From the NCBI RefSeq assembly GCF_009649955.1, contig NZ_CP045875.1:62001-126000 (forward strand): 64,000 nucleotides of DNA. The letters run 5' to 3'. Under the pieces are notes generated by a model. It ran no database searches and had not been told where the DNA came from. It saw nothing but the letters and a program-made list of their open reading frames with translations. This DNA comes from Heliorestis convoluta (GTDB lineage: Bacteria > Bacillota > Desulfitobacteriia > Heliobacteriales > Heliobacteriaceae). Both the position numbers and the translations under genes were made by a program. Shown piece after piece: positions 1 to 9,160 of this stretch; the stretch's first letter is position 1; every line of letters begins with the position of its first letter.

Positions 1-2
1 CC

Positions 3-842
3 AGCGGAGCGCCAGCCATTTTCATCGATCAAGCCGCTCGCTGTGGCAGTGACACCATGATTGTTGGCGCCGTCGGCAACGATGGCTTTGGTAAAATCAA
101 TATCGATCGATTGCACCAAAATGGTGTCAATATTTCTAAAATCAAAGTATTACCCAACGCTACGACAGGCGTTGCCTTTGTAACCTACAACGACGATGGC
201 AGCCGCGACTTTCTTTTTCACATTGCCAATGCTGCATGCGGCACCATCGAAGCATCAGACATAGAAGAAACGCTGTTTCAAGACTGCAAATATTTTCACA
301 TCATGGGATCTGCCATCTTTAATGAGGGAATTCACCAGGCCATTATTAAAGGTATCGAATGGGCACAGAAAAAAGGAAGCGCCATTACCTTTGATCCCAA
401 CGTACGCAAAGAAATCATTACCAATGAAAGCAAAAGAAAAAATCTTGTCACCATCTTAGAACAATCGCAAATCATTTTAGCAGGAGAAGATGAGCTCTAC
501 TATCTAACAGGTGTAGAAGATGAGCAAGAAATCATCAGACACTTGCTCTCCCAAAAGGCCCAGATGGTCCTGATCAAAAGAGGCCGCCGCGGCGCTTCCC
601 TTTATATCGAAAATAAGAAAATCCATGTCGAAGCACTGAAGGTAGAAGAAGTTGATCCTACAGGCGCAGGCGACTGCTTTGCCGGCACCTTCGTATCCTG
701 CCTGAATCAGGGCATAGCGCCTGTCGAAGCCCTCTACCTTGCCAATATCGCAGGTGCAAGAGCCGTTACGCAGAAAGGACCCATGGAAGGAAACACTTCA
801 CTGGCAGAACTAAAGAAGATCTATCAAGACAAATATTCATAA
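3..842 (+). CDS. PfkB-family sugar kinase (5' end outside window)
   Basis: This ribokinase/PfkB-type kinase phosphorylates a sugar or sugar acid in the cytoplasm with ATP. The frame is open from the first bases, so the start lies upstream; roughly 35-40 N-terminal residues are missing, because the usual glycine-rich N-terminal motif appears here as SGAPAIFIDQAA at the very edge. The C-terminal PfkB signature DPTGAGDCFAG, with catalytic Asp at about 671-673, is intact. It sits directly ahead of a class II aldolase and a second kinase, which implies a hexose or tagatose-type catabolic operon. The substrate cannot be told from sequence; fructokinase or 2-keto-3-deoxygluconate kinase are alternatives. 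Confidence 0.85.
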   Translation, partial: SGAPAIFIDQAARCGSDTMIVGAVGNDGFGKINIDRLHQNGVNISKIKVLPNATTGVAFVTYNDDGSRDFLFHIANAACGTIEASDIEETLFQDCKYFHIMGSAIFNEGIHQAIIKGIEWAQKKGSAITFDPNVRKEIITNESKRKNLVTILEQSQIILAGEDELYYLTGVEDEQEIIRHLLSQKAQMVLIKRGRRGASLYIENKKIHVEALKVEEVDPTGAGDCFAGTFVSCLNQGIAPVEALYLANIAGARAVTQKGPMEGNTSLAELKKIYQDKYS

Positions 843-860
843 AAAGTGAGGTGGCCCTTT

Positions 861-1712
861 ATGCTCCTATCGACAAAACATATGCTGCACCAAGCCCAAA
901 AAAAAGGCTATGCTGTTCCGGCTTTCAACATTCATAACTTAGAAACAGCGCTGGCCGTCGTACAAGGTGCCGAAGCCATGCAAAGTCCCGTGATTCTCGC
1001 TGCAACGCCTGGAACGCTCTCCTTTAATGGACGACCCTATATAACTGCCATTATCAAAGAACTAGCCCAACAAAGCAAAGTCCCCGTAACCTTTCACCTT
1101 GATCACCACGAAAGCTTTGAAGATATTCGCCCATCCGTCGATATAGGTTGCCGCTCTGTCATGATCGATGCTTCCCATGATCCTTTTGAAGAAAACGTAA
1201 GAAAAGTTCAAGAAGTCGTTCACTACGTACAAGCTCTAGGCGGTACTGTAGAAGCAGAACTGGGAAGACTCGGTGGCATGGAAGAACATATCAGTGTCAA
1301 AGAGAACGAAGCAACCCTAACGGATCCACTGTCAGCAAAGGAGTTTGTCGAGAGAACAAGCATTGACTCTCTTGCTGTGGCCATTGGAACAGCCCATGGC
1401 CTCTACAAAGCTGAACCGAAGCTTGACTTTGAACGACTCAAAGCGATCCGCGCACTAGTAGAAGTGCCTCTCGTTCTGCACGGTGCTTCTGGCGTACCTG
1501 ACCAAGCGATTATCCGGGCTGTTGAGCTAGGCATATGCAAAGTCAACATAGCCACAGAACTAAAAATACCTTTTACAGAAGCTCTGCGAGACTACTTAAA
1601 GGCGCATCCGCAAGAAAGTGATCCCAGAAAATACTTTTTACCAGCGAAAAATGCAATTCAACAGGTGGTGCAAGAAAAGATCTTGCTTTGTGGAAGCCAA
1701 GGAAAAGCCTAA
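861..1712 (+). CDS. Class II fructose/tagatose-bisphosphate aldolase (GatY/KbaY/FbaA type)
   Basis: A zinc-dependent class II aldolase of 283 residues that cleaves a ketose 1,6-bisphosphate into dihydroxyacetone phosphate and glyceraldehyde 3-phosphate. Visible family motifs are PAFNIHNLE near the N-terminus, HLDHHESFED (catalytic Asp and a metal His), EAELGRLGG, IGTAHGLY, LHGASGVPD and the phosphate-binding KVNIATEL. The start is set at ATG 861, behind GAGGTGG; an in-frame ATG at 846 lacks a ribosome site. It lies 18 bp after the PfkB kinase and is followed by a LacC/FruK-type kinase, so a tagatose-6-phosphate-like route is likely. Fructose- versus tagatose-bisphosphate specificity cannot be read from the sequence. 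Confidence 0.88.
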   Translation: MLLSTKHMLHQAQKKGYAVPAFNIHNLETALAVVQGAEAMQSPVILAATPGTLSFNGRPYITAIIKELAQQSKVPVTFHLDHHESFEDIRPSVDIGCRSVMIDASHDPFEENVRKVQEVVHYVQALGGTVEAELGRLGGMEEHISVKENEATLTDPLSAKEFVERTSIDSLAVAIGTAHGLYKAEPKLDFERLKAIRALVEVPLVLHGASGVPDQAIIRAVELGICKVNIATELKIPFTEALRDYLKAHPQESDPRKYFLPAKNAIQQVVQEKILLCGSQGKA

Positions 1713-1741
1713 GCAGAGAAAAGAAAAGGAAGTCGAAGAGT

Positions 1742-2677
1742 ATGATCTTGACCCTTACCTTAAATCCTGCTGTCGATACTTGCTACTATGTTAAGACTTT
1801 TCAAGTCAATGCTTCCAATCGCAGTCAGCGCTATTATAAAACAGCGGGAGGCAAAGGCCTTAATGTCTCAAGAGTGCTGCAGCAACTCGGAGCTTCCGTT
1901 GTGGCTACAGGATTTTTAGGTGGATTGACAGGTCAATTTATTGCAAAAGAACTACAAAAAATGGCCCTTCATTCTGCTTTTGTTCCTATTAAAGAAGACA
2001 CAAGAAATTGCCTAGCCATCGTAGATGAACAGGGACAACAAACGGAGTTACTAGAAGCAGGCCCTACCATTTCCCCGCAAGAAAGGGAACAATTTTTGTC
2101 TTTGCTCACTGACTTGATCGAACAAGAGGCCATAAAAGTGCTTACTATATCAGGAAGCCTACCAGGAGGTTTACAAAAAGATTTTTACAAGAGCATTGTT
2201 GAGAAGGCGAAAGCAAAAAAAATTCTAACCCTTGTTGATACGAGTGGAGAAGCCTTTTCTGAAGCAATCAAAGCATCGCCCTATCTTATCAAACCCAATC
2301 TTTCAGAATTAGAAGAGCTTCTGTCCAAGAAAATCGAATCAGAAGAAGATGCTGCGCAGGCATTGCAAGAACTACAAACTTTTGGCATCGAAAATAGTAT
2401 TCTTTCACTGGGAGCCCAGGGATCAATGGCTCGTTGTGGCAATGCGCTATACCGTGTACAGATTCCTTCTGTAGAGGTAAAAAGCCCTGTCGGTTCTGGT
2501 GATGCCATGATAGCGGGCATGGCTTGGGCGATTCTACGACAAGAATGCTACGAAGAAATGTTACGCATTGGCAGTACTTGTGGCGTTGTTAATGCAATGA
2601 ATAACAAAACCGGAACGCTCGACATGGAACAATTTTCAACAATCTATAGGCAAATTGTGGTGAAAAGACTACAATAA
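1742..2677 (+). CDS. 1-phosphofructokinase / tagatose-6-phosphate kinase (FruK/LacC family)
   Basis: A 311-residue sugar-phosphate kinase. It opens with the family hallmark TLTLNPAVD, then GGKGLNVSRVL, SGSLPGG, KPNLSELEELL and the catalytic SPVGSGDAMIAG near the C-terminus. ATG 1742 is chosen because the homologous N-terminus begins there; the frame is open further upstream and overlaps the aldolase end. With the aldolase upstream it would generate the bisphosphate that the aldolase cleaves, from fructose 1-phosphate or tagatose 6-phosphate. No PTS transporter is visible, so uptake must be encoded upstream of the window or elsewhere. Confidence 0.86.
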   Translation: MILTLTLNPAVDTCYYVKTFQVNASNRSQRYYKTAGGKGLNVSRVLQQLGASVVATGFLGGLTGQFIAKELQKMALHSAFVPIKEDTRNCLAIVDEQGQQTELLEAGPTISPQEREQFLSLLTDLIEQEAIKVLTISGSLPGGLQKDFYKSIVEKAKAKKILTLVDTSGEAFSEAIKASPYLIKPNLSELEELLSKKIESEEDAAQALQELQTFGIENSILSLGAQGSMARCGNALYRVQIPSVEVKSPVGSGDAMIAGMAWAILRQECYEEMLRIGSTCGVVNAMNNKTGTLDMEQFSTIYRQIVVKRLQ

Positions 2678-2727
2678 AAACTGGCACAAATTGTGCAAAA
2701 AAAGGAGAGGATAGGTAGGGAAAGTTT

Positions 2728-3450
2728 ATGATCGATAAAAACTCAAAAAGTCCAATCTACTATCAGATTGAAGAATGGGTCAAAGCACAAATAGAAAACA
2801 ATACTTTCAAAATTGATAAATTGATCCCATCAGAACGAGAGTTCATTGAACGCCTCGGTGTCAGTAGGCACACGGTGCGTCAAGCGATAGGCAATCTTGT
2901 CAACCAAGGTTATCTCTATCGGATTCCCGGTAAAGGCACCTTCGTTAAAGATAGGAACTTAATTATCAAAGAGAATCGATACACAAGTTTTTCTGAAGAT
3001 ATGGCTTATATAGGAAAGAATTTAGTGAATGAGGTACTCTCCCTAGAGTATCAAGAAGCCTCTAAAAGCATTGCCAATCGGCTGACGATCGATGAAAAGA
3101 ATCCTGTAATCAAGGTGCGAAGAATAAGAAAAGTTGATCAATTGCCCTTAGCTTATGAAATGGTCTTTATATCGCAAAAAATTGTTCCTGAGCTACCGGA
3201 AGAAAAGGCAAGAACATCGTTGCTTCAATTTTATGAACAAGAAAAAGACTTAAAAATCGGTTATGCCAGCGAAACAGTAGAAGCTGTTTTAGTCACAGAA
3301 AAAACAGCAGAACTCTTGGGTCTACCCCTGTTTTCCCCTCTATTATTAGTGAGAACCAAATTGTTTCTTGATAATGGACAGCAAGTACATTACATGAAAA
3401 GTTATTTTAGAGGTAATAAGTATAAGTTTTCTCTGAAACTACATCGATGA
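2728..3450 (+). CDS. GntR/HutC-family transcriptional regulator with UTRA domain
   Basis: A 240-residue regulator. Residues 1-70 form the GntR winged helix (YYQIEEWVKAQI, then LIPSEREFIERLGVSRHTVR and IPGKGTFV), and residues 85-235 form a UTRA ligand-binding domain. It lies 50 bp after the sugar kinase on the same strand, with AAGGAGAGG upstream and a terminator just after it, so it is probably the last gene of the operon and its local repressor. The ligand is likely a sugar phosphate made by the pathway (inference from position). Confidence 0.88.
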   Translation: MIDKNSKSPIYYQIEEWVKAQIENNTFKIDKLIPSEREFIERLGVSRHTVRQAIGNLVNQGYLYRIPGKGTFVKDRNLIIKENRYTSFSEDMAYIGKNLVNEVLSLEYQEASKSIANRLTIDEKNPVIKVRRIRKVDQLPLAYEMVFISQKIVPELPEEKARTSLLQFYEQEKDLKIGYASETVEAVLVTEKTAELLGLPLFSPLLLVRTKLFLDNGQQVHYMKSYFRGNKYKFSLKLHR

Positions 3451-3459
3451 AAGACGCGA

Positions 3460-3504
3460 CAAAGGGCAATTTGCAGGGAAAGCAAAGGCCCTTTTTCTTT
3501 TTTA
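3460..3504 (+). terminator. Intrinsic terminator of the sugar operon
   Basis: Arms AAAGGGC..TTTGC and GCAAA..CCCTTT pair with a small internal mismatch and are followed by a T-rich run. It lies 10 bp after the GntR stop. Confidence 0.75.
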
Positions 3505-3705
3505 GGACATCATCAAAAAAGAAAAGTGAAAATACTTTTTTGAAGATTTTGGGCAATTGAAGTAAATAGTATGATAAAATAGCATTAGTCCCTACAAGTG
3601 CAATCTTTGAAGATGCATAGAATAGATTTTGAAGAACTGACTTATACAGACATTACAGGCTTTCACTTTTATCAGACGAAAGATTTCAGAAGAAGGAGGG
3701 CTTTC

Positions 3706-6700
3706 ATGCATAAAGGTGACGTAGACCATACAAATAATACTTCTGAAAATCTCTGGGTGCTTGCCATCGGTGCATCGGCAGGGGGATTGCGAGTTATTCA
3801 AGAAGTGTTAAGTACACTGACACCCAATGAAAAGCTCGTTGTACTAGTGGTGCAACATCTTTCTCCCCGCTATCCCTCACATTTGACATCCATCTTAAAA
3901 AGAGCTTCTGCGATGGATGTGCAAGAAGCGGTTAACAATAAGATTGTTGAAGGCGGAACCATCTATGTGGCTACGCCCAATCATCATATCTATTTACAAG
4001 GTCATCGAATCGTTCTAGATGCCCAATCAGAGAAAGTGAACTTTGCACGACCTTCCATCGATGTGCTTTTCGAATCAACATCTGAAGTTTTTGGTGCAAG
4101 AACGATAGGATTAATACTTTCAGGCACAGGTTCTGATGGTAGCAATGGAATTGTAACCATTAAAGAAAATGGCGGTTTTACCATTGCCCAGGAGTCTACC
4201 AATAGCTGCTATAATGCCATGCCTCAAAACGCGATTAACACAGGTGCCATAGACTTTATCTTACCTACCAATGAAATATCTAAAGTAGTATCCCAAATTA
4301 TTGAAGATCCCGAGTCGGTACGGAAGGAACTGACCATCGATGAACACCTGGAAATCATCGATTTGTTGAGAACCCATCAAAAAGTAGACTTCTTTAACTA
4401 TCGCCGATCTACTTTCAAACGGCGTGTGCGCAAAAGGATGACCTACCTTCAATTAAATAGCATCAAAGAATATATAGACTACTTGCGTAACAATCCTCAA
4501 GAGCTGGCAGAGCTTCATAACGATCTATTAATTAATGTAACGCACTTTATGCGAGATGATGAAGCCTTTGCATCTTTGCGCCAAAATTGCCTAAGATCGC
4601 TGGTTGAAAAAAAAGATGATGGAGAAAGTTTGCGAATCTGGTCTGTCGGCTGCTCTACAGGCGAAGAAGTTTATTCGGTAGCTTTTATGGTAGCTGACTT
4701 ATTGGAGCAAACAGGAAAAAAACTAGATGTCAAAATTTACGCTACCGATATTGACGAAGCAGCTATCCTAGAAGCCCGACGAGGCTTGTATATAGATGCT
4801 AAAATGGCAAGCCTTCCTGAAGACTATCGAAAAAAATTCATGACGGATTATGGTGATTACTGCAAGGTAAAAAAAGAAATCCGCTCTTGGATCATTTTTG
4901 GTGTGCAAGATGTCATTTCTGCACCACCTATAGCCAAAGTTGATCTTGTTATTTGTCGCAATTTGCTGATCTATTTTGAAAAAGAATTGCAAAAAAAGGT
5001 ATTGAGCAAACTGCACTATGCAATCAATCCTCAAGGCTTCCTTTTCCTTGGAAAGTCTGAAACCACATCTATTCTACCTGCTTACTTCAAGGTTATCGAC
5101 AGACGTTGGCGGATTTATCAGAACCAGTTTGCCTCGACGCACCGAGTACTACCTATACGAAGTCGCAACAATTGGATAGAAACGGCGCCTAGCAAGGTGC
5201 AACAAAGGGATGAGCATATTCGTGAAATTGTACTAGAAAATATCCCCTTTCCAATGATTGCACTGAATAACCACTTACATGTACTTTTCTATAACCGTCG
5301 AGCCAAAGAAATCTTTCAAGGTCTTGGGTTGATTCAACCAGAAGGCACCATCGATGGAGAAACAATAATTTTCAACATCTTAGAAGAAGAAAAAACTCAA
5401 GCATTTCGAGAAGCCTTCCACACAGGGATAGTTCCAACCTATGAAAAAGTTGAATTACCCTATCGTGATAGCTATCGCTATTATTCTCTGCAAGCTTTCC
5501 TTGATGAAAGAAGCAAAGAGAGCACCCTCGTACTTCTCTATTGCCCCATACATAAAAGAGAGGAAGCCTACTCCCTAAAAGCAAATCAAAAGACCCATAT
5601 GGAACGAGAGCTGAATGATGCTCTAACATTGAGTGAAGAATTGCAAGCGACTGTGGAAGAGCTAGAAACAACGAATGAAGAACTTCAAGCAGCCAATGAA
5701 GAATTAGAAACAACGAACGAAGAGCTAGAAGCATCGAATGAAGAATTAGAAACAATCAACGAAGAGCTTGAAGCGACCAATGAAGAGCTAGAGACCATCA
5801 ACGAAGAACTTGATGTACGGTCCATTGAATTACAAAATGTTTCTAACTTAAAAAACAGTGTTCTCTCTTGCATCAATGTGGCTGTTATCGCTGTAGACTT
5901 AGAAGGCATTGTTATGGAATGGAATCCCGCCGCTGTTCATCTTTTTGATATTCCTGTCTATCGTGCTTTGCAGCGTAACTTTTTTGTGCTGAATGTACCA
6001 CCGATTTTTGATGATCTACGCCAGTACGTAGAACGATGCGCCGCTGGTGAAGAAGTCAATATAATACGCACTGTTGCCACTTGGCAGCATAAAAAACTAA
6101 ATATTGATTATGTGCCACTGCTCAAAGACAATGTTACCGTCATGGGTATCTTAATTGTGGCCTACGATATTACGGAGCAATATGAATTACAACATCAACT
6201 ACAAAAGGCCCTGCTCAAAGAGCATCAATTGGTCGAAGAGCTGGCAGAAGCGAAGACCAATGCAGAAAAAGCCAATCACCTTAAGACACAGTTTATCGCC
6301 GAACTATCTCACGATCTGCGAGGATCCCTGAATGTCATTTTAGGCATGAGTCAACTGGGTATCGAATCTTGCAGTGAATGGCAGAACCTTAAAAACGATG
6401 ACAATGAGTTACAACTTCTTTTTGAAACGACTTACAAAGCCGCCGTTAGCCTTAATGAAGTATTAACACAAGTCTTAGAATTGTCAGCCATAGAGCTAGG
6501 CAAAAAAACGATTGAGAACAAAGTCTTCTCTTCTGCACAACTGCTAGAACAAATTAATGCTGTAATTGCTTATAAAGCCAAACGTGCGCAAATCCGATAC
6601 CTAGAATATGATGAAGTTCCCTCCCATTGTCTCATTGAATGCGATTTCTCCAAGACTTGTCAGGTTCTGCTTAATTTGCTTGACAATGCTATCAAATACT

Positions 6701-7404
6701 CCAAAAGCGGTGGAGAGGTATCTCTACAGATGAAAAAAGAAGACGACGACTTGGTCTTGTTGGTGAAAGACAAAGGCATCGGTATGTCTCAAGAAACAGT
6801 AGAGCAAATCTTTAACCCTTTTTATCGCAACAGAAAAGTAAAAGCCATCACCGGCTCAGGCCTAGGGATGGCGATTACAGAAAAAATGGTGAAAACCATG
6901 AATGGAACCATAGAAATTGAATCAGAGCAGGGACAGGGAACAACAGTGACAACCCGGCTTCCTGTACGTTTTCTGAAGAAAATGGAGGATAAATCAAATA
7001 AATCCAATCCAATTACACAAGAAATGTTGCGACCCAATTGGCTTAGCAAGAAAGTACTTATTGCCGATGATGACAGAACCTCAACGGTTCTTTGTCGTCA
7101 AGCATTAATGGCAATAGGCAGTGAAGTGATAACGGCTTCCACTGTAAAGGAAGCCCTAGAACAAGCTCAAAAAGTACAGTTTGATTTGCTCTTAATGGAA
7201 CTACAGCTTTCTGACGGGGAAGGACGAGATATTATATCGGCATTATCCAAAGAAGAAGCAGTTCCTCCGAAAGTAGTCCTCGTAAGTCGAGATGCCGTAG
7301 AAATACAACTGTCTGGTGAATGGCAATGCTACGCCCAAGAGGTACTGGCCAAACCACTGTCCTTAGAACAATTTTATGCTTTGTTATGGAGAATGAGGGA
7401 ATAA
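3706..7404 (+). CDS. CheB-CheR-PAS-histidine kinase-receiver fusion protein
   Basis: A soluble 1232-residue signalling fusion. CheB methylesterase spans about 15-190 with the catalytic triad visible in GASAGG, QHLSP and GTGSDG. CheR methyltransferase spans about 205-475. A PAS-like region (about 500-610) is followed by a long Glu-rich coiled coil (about 640-705), a PAS domain (about 717-827), HisKA with SHDLRG near 863, HATPase with NLLDNAIKY and GSGLGMAI (about 985-1085) and a C-terminal receiver from 1115. The receiver keeps the acidic pair and Lys but has Glu1165 where the phosphoacceptor Asp should be. The start is ATG 3706, behind AGAAGGAGGG; the frame is open back to 3598. It may couple receptor methylation chemistry to a phosphorelay. 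Confidence 0.9.
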   Translation: MHKGDVDHTNNTSENLWVLAIGASAGGLRVIQEVLSTLTPNEKLVVLVVQHLSPRYPSHLTSILKRASAMDVQEAVNNKIVEGGTIYVATPNHHIYLQGHRIVLDAQSEKVNFARPSIDVLFESTSEVFGARTIGLILSGTGSDGSNGIVTIKENGGFTIAQESTNSCYNAMPQNAINTGAIDFILPTNEISKVVSQIIEDPESVRKELTIDEHLEIIDLLRTHQKVDFFNYRRSTFKRRVRKRMTYLQLNSIKEYIDYLRNNPQELAELHNDLLINVTHFMRDDEAFASLRQNCLRSLVEKKDDGESLRIWSVGCSTGEEVYSVAFMVADLLEQTGKKLDVKIYATDIDEAAILEARRGLYIDAKMASLPEDYRKKFMTDYGDYCKVKKEIRSWIIFGVQDVISAPPIAKVDLVICRNLLIYFEKELQKKVLSKLHYAINPQGFLFLGKSETTSILPAYFKVIDRRWRIYQNQFASTHRVLPIRSRNNWIETAPSKVQQRDEHIREIVLENIPFPMIALNNHLHVLFYNRRAKEIFQGLGLIQPEGTIDGETIIFNILEEEKTQAFREAFHTGIVPTYEKVELPYRDSYRYYSLQAFLDERSKESTLVLLYCPIHKREEAYSLKANQKTHMERELNDALTLSEELQATVEELETTNEELQAANEELETTNEELEASNEELETINEELEATNEELETINEELDVRSIELQNVSNLKNSVLSCINVAVIAVDLEGIVMEWNPAAVHLFDIPVYRALQRNFFVLNVPPIFDDLRQYVERCAAGEEVNIIRTVATWQHKKLNIDYVPLLKDNVTVMGILIVAYDITEQYELQHQLQKALLKEHQLVEELAEAKTNAEKANHLKTQFIAELSHDLRGSLNVILGMSQLGIESCSEWQNLKNDDNELQLLFETTYKAAVSLNEVLTQVLELSAIELGKKTIENKVFSSAQLLEQINAVIAYKAKRAQIRYLEYDEVPSHCLIECDFSKTCQVLLNLLDNAIKYSKSGGEVSLQMKKEDDDLVLLVKDKGIGMSQETVEQIFNPFYRNRKVKAITGSGLGMAITEKMVKTMNGTIEIESEQGQGTTVTTRLPVRFLKKMEDKSNKSNPITQEMLRPNWLSKKVLIADDDRTSTVLCRQALMAIGSEVITASTVKEALEQAQKVQFDLLLMELQLSDGEGRDIISALSKEEAVPPKVVLVSRDAVEIQLSGEWQCYAQEVLAKPLSLEQFYALLWRMRE
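5635..5815 (+). repeat. Degenerate in-gene repeat coding the NEELE-type coiled coil
   Basis: About eight tandem units of roughly 21 nt encode variations on ELETTNEELQA. They give a long charged helical linker between the CheBR half and the kinase half of the fusion protein. Such linkers are known in CheB-CheR-PAS fusions; the DNA repetitiveness makes unit gain or loss possible. Confidence 0.8.
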
Positions 7405-7418
7405 GAAGTGAGCCTTAT

Positions 7419-8180
7419 TTATCGGATTGCTTTGTCTCTGGGACAGTGCTCACGATTCAAGCAAGAACGAAGCGAATAAGGCACTTCCAGACCATATTTC
7501 TCAAGCAGAGAGTGCTCAGACAATACTTCTCGAGGAGCACCCTCGGCTTGGAAGGCACCCTCGGCAAGTAGAAGAACGCGATCGCAAAGTTCAAGCACCA
7601 TTTCGAGATCGTGAGAAGCTAGAAGCATCGCACAATCACGCTGTTGTAACAGATTGATCAAACGTCGGCGATAGCGCATATCAAGATTTGCCGAAGGCTC
7701 ATCTAATAAAAGAAGGCGAGAACCCATGGCTATAATCCCAGCAATGGCAGCCATGCGTTTTTCCCCGCCTGAAAGATGGTGAGGCGCTCTATCCAGCAGT
7801 CCTTCAATCCCTGTTAAGGCACTTGCTTCTTCGACTCGTCGAGCCACTTCTTTCTCTGAAAGCCCCATATTCATCGGGCCAAAGGCAATATCTTCTCGAA
7901 CAGAAGGACAAAAGAGCTGATCATTTGTGTTTTGAAAGACCATGCCGAGTTCAGGATAAAAAGCACCAGGAAGAACGGCTTTGTCAAAAAGAGAGACAGA
8001 ACCTTTCGTTGGCTTGAGAATCGCACCTAAAAGTAAAAAAAGAGTCGTTTTACCAGCACCGTTGGGTCCGATTAAACCGACTCGCTCCCCTGCAGCAAGG
8101 GTTAGATGTAAATCATGCAATATAGATCTCTCTTCTTCATAGCGAAAAGAGAGATTTTTTATTATCAGCGCGGCTTCCAT
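7419..8180 (-). CDS. nikO: ECF transporter ATPase (NikO/CbiO type)
   Basis: The 253-residue ATP-binding subunit of an energy-coupling-factor metal transporter. Walker A is GPNGAGKTTL, the signature LSGGEKR, Walker B LLLLDEP and the H-loop LASHDLE. The start is ATG 8180, preceded by AAGGAGT; an upstream in-frame start at 8252 would add a hydrophobic extension not normal for the family. It is the last gene of the nikL-M-Q-O group and ends 14 bp from the convergent CheBR-kinase gene with no terminator in between, so their 3' ends probably overlap as transcripts. Confidence 0.88.
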   Translation of the reverse strand: MEAALIIKNLSFRYEEERSILHDLHLTLAAGERVGLIGPNGAGKTTLFLLLGAILKPTKGSVSLFDKAVLPGAFYPELGMVFQNTNDQLFCPSVREDIAFGPMNMGLSEKEVARRVEEASALTGIEGLLDRAPHHLSGGEKRMAAIAGIIAMGSRLLLLDEPSANLDMRYRRRLINLLQQRDCAMLLASHDLEMVLELCDRVLLLAEGAFQAEGAPREVLSEHSLLEKYGLEVPYSLRSCLNREHCPRDKAIR

Positions 8181-8262
8181 TGCTTCAACTCCTTGCAGAT
8201 AAAATACTACCAAGATAAACCACGATAAAGAAGGCCTCGATGCCCTTTTCACCTTTATCGTC

Positions 8263-8290
8263 CTCCCTCTTATCGAAAGAAAAGAGGGAG
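8263..8290 (-). other. Stem-loop between nikQ and nikO
   Basis: A perfect 9-bp stem (CTCCCTCTT against AAGAGGGAG) with a short loop and no T-run, within the 120-bp gap between the two transporter genes. It could stabilise or process the mRNA; that role is inference. Confidence 0.45.
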
Positions 8291-8300
8291 TTGAATCTGA

Positions 8301-9053
8301 TTAGGGATAGCCCAAAAAAGCAAAAGCAAGGGCTATCATTGTCGTAGCAGCAAAAAGCCATAAATCTTTGGGCTGGCTTTGAAAAGGATGAATATAAAAA
8401 GCATGTTGACCGTAACCGCGAAGTCGCATCGCTTTGTAGACTCGTTCTGCTTGATCATAGCTACGTACAAGCAGGGAGCCTAAGAGGTAAGAGGTCGTTG
8501 TAATAGAAGCGATGGAATCACTGCGATACCCTCGCAATCTTGCTGCCGTCGATTGACGTTCATAATCCTCTTGCAACTGAAACAAATAGCGGTATGTAAA
8601 GTGAACCATATCAGCCATTAACTCAGGAAGGCCTAGATGGCGCATTGCTTTTAAAATCATCAACATCGGTGTAGTTCCAAAAAGCACCAAGACCAGTGTG
8701 AGGATCGAAGTGAGCTTCCCAGCAATAAGCAAAAAGGCAACCAATCCTTCTAGGCGAAGGGCAAAAGGACCGGCTTGCCAAAGAATTTTTTCCCCTGCAA
8801 AAAAAGGCAATAGCAACGCTAAAGCCAAAAGAAAAAAAGCAGGCACTTTAATTCGAGAGAGCCAAAGTTGAAAAGGCAGAGAAGAAGAGAAAAACAAAAA
8901 GACCGTTACAAGCAACATAGCTGGCAGAACGAGAACATTTTGAACGAGAGCAAAGGCAAAAATCAACACCATAAAACCTAGAAACTTGTAGCGGGGATCC
9001 CAACGGTGTAGCCACCGATGCCCAGCAACGTAGGGATCAAGCTTTAGGCCCAC
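8301..9053 (-). CDS. nikQ: ECF transporter transmembrane (T) subunit, NikQ/CbiQ
   Basis: A 250-residue integral membrane protein with several hydrophobic segments and the T-component cytoplasmic motifs: TAARLRGYRS, and later AMRLRGYGQHAF, which couple to the ATPase. The start is GTG 9053 behind GGGGAGGTGA. A 34-codon reading frame upstream overlaps the start by a few bases, suggesting translational coupling if it is real. It forms the energising module with the downstream ATPase. Confidence 0.87.
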   Translation of the reverse strand: MGLKLDPYVAGHRWLHRWDPRYKFLGFMVLIFAFALVQNVLVLPAMLLVTVFLFFSSSLPFQLWLSRIKVPAFFLLALALLLPFFAGEKILWQAGPFALRLEGLVAFLLIAGKLTSILTLVLVLFGTTPMLMILKAMRHLGLPELMADMVHFTYRYLFQLQEDYERQSTAARLRGYRSDSIASITTTSYLLGSLLVRSYDQAERVYKAMRLRGYGQHAFYIHPFQSQPKDLWLFAATTMIALAFAFLGYP

Positions 9054-9148
9054 GAAGGCTCACCTCCCCTAGCGATTCGAATCCAGGTACCTTTTTCGGC
9101 AGGCATCAAGAAAAATTGTTGATTCATTTTGGTACGGAAAAGTTTCAT
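9044..9148 (-). CDS. Possible 34-residue peptide between nikM and nikQ
   Basis: A short frame starting at ATG 9148, beginning MKLFRTKMNQQFF and ending in a TAA that overlaps the nikQ start region. No membrane helix is visible and the ribosome site is weak, so it is not an obvious NikN. It might be a leader for translational coupling or simply a chance frame. Confidence 0.25.
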   Translation of the reverse strand: MKLFRTKMNQQFFLMPAEKGTWIRIARGGEPSWA

Positions 9149-9160
9149 AGGTTTCTACAT

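Noticed and set aside
5372-5755. A 127-codon minus-strand frame opposite the coiled-coil region
   Set aside because: Leucine-rich shadow of the repeated coiled-coil codons; no start signal.
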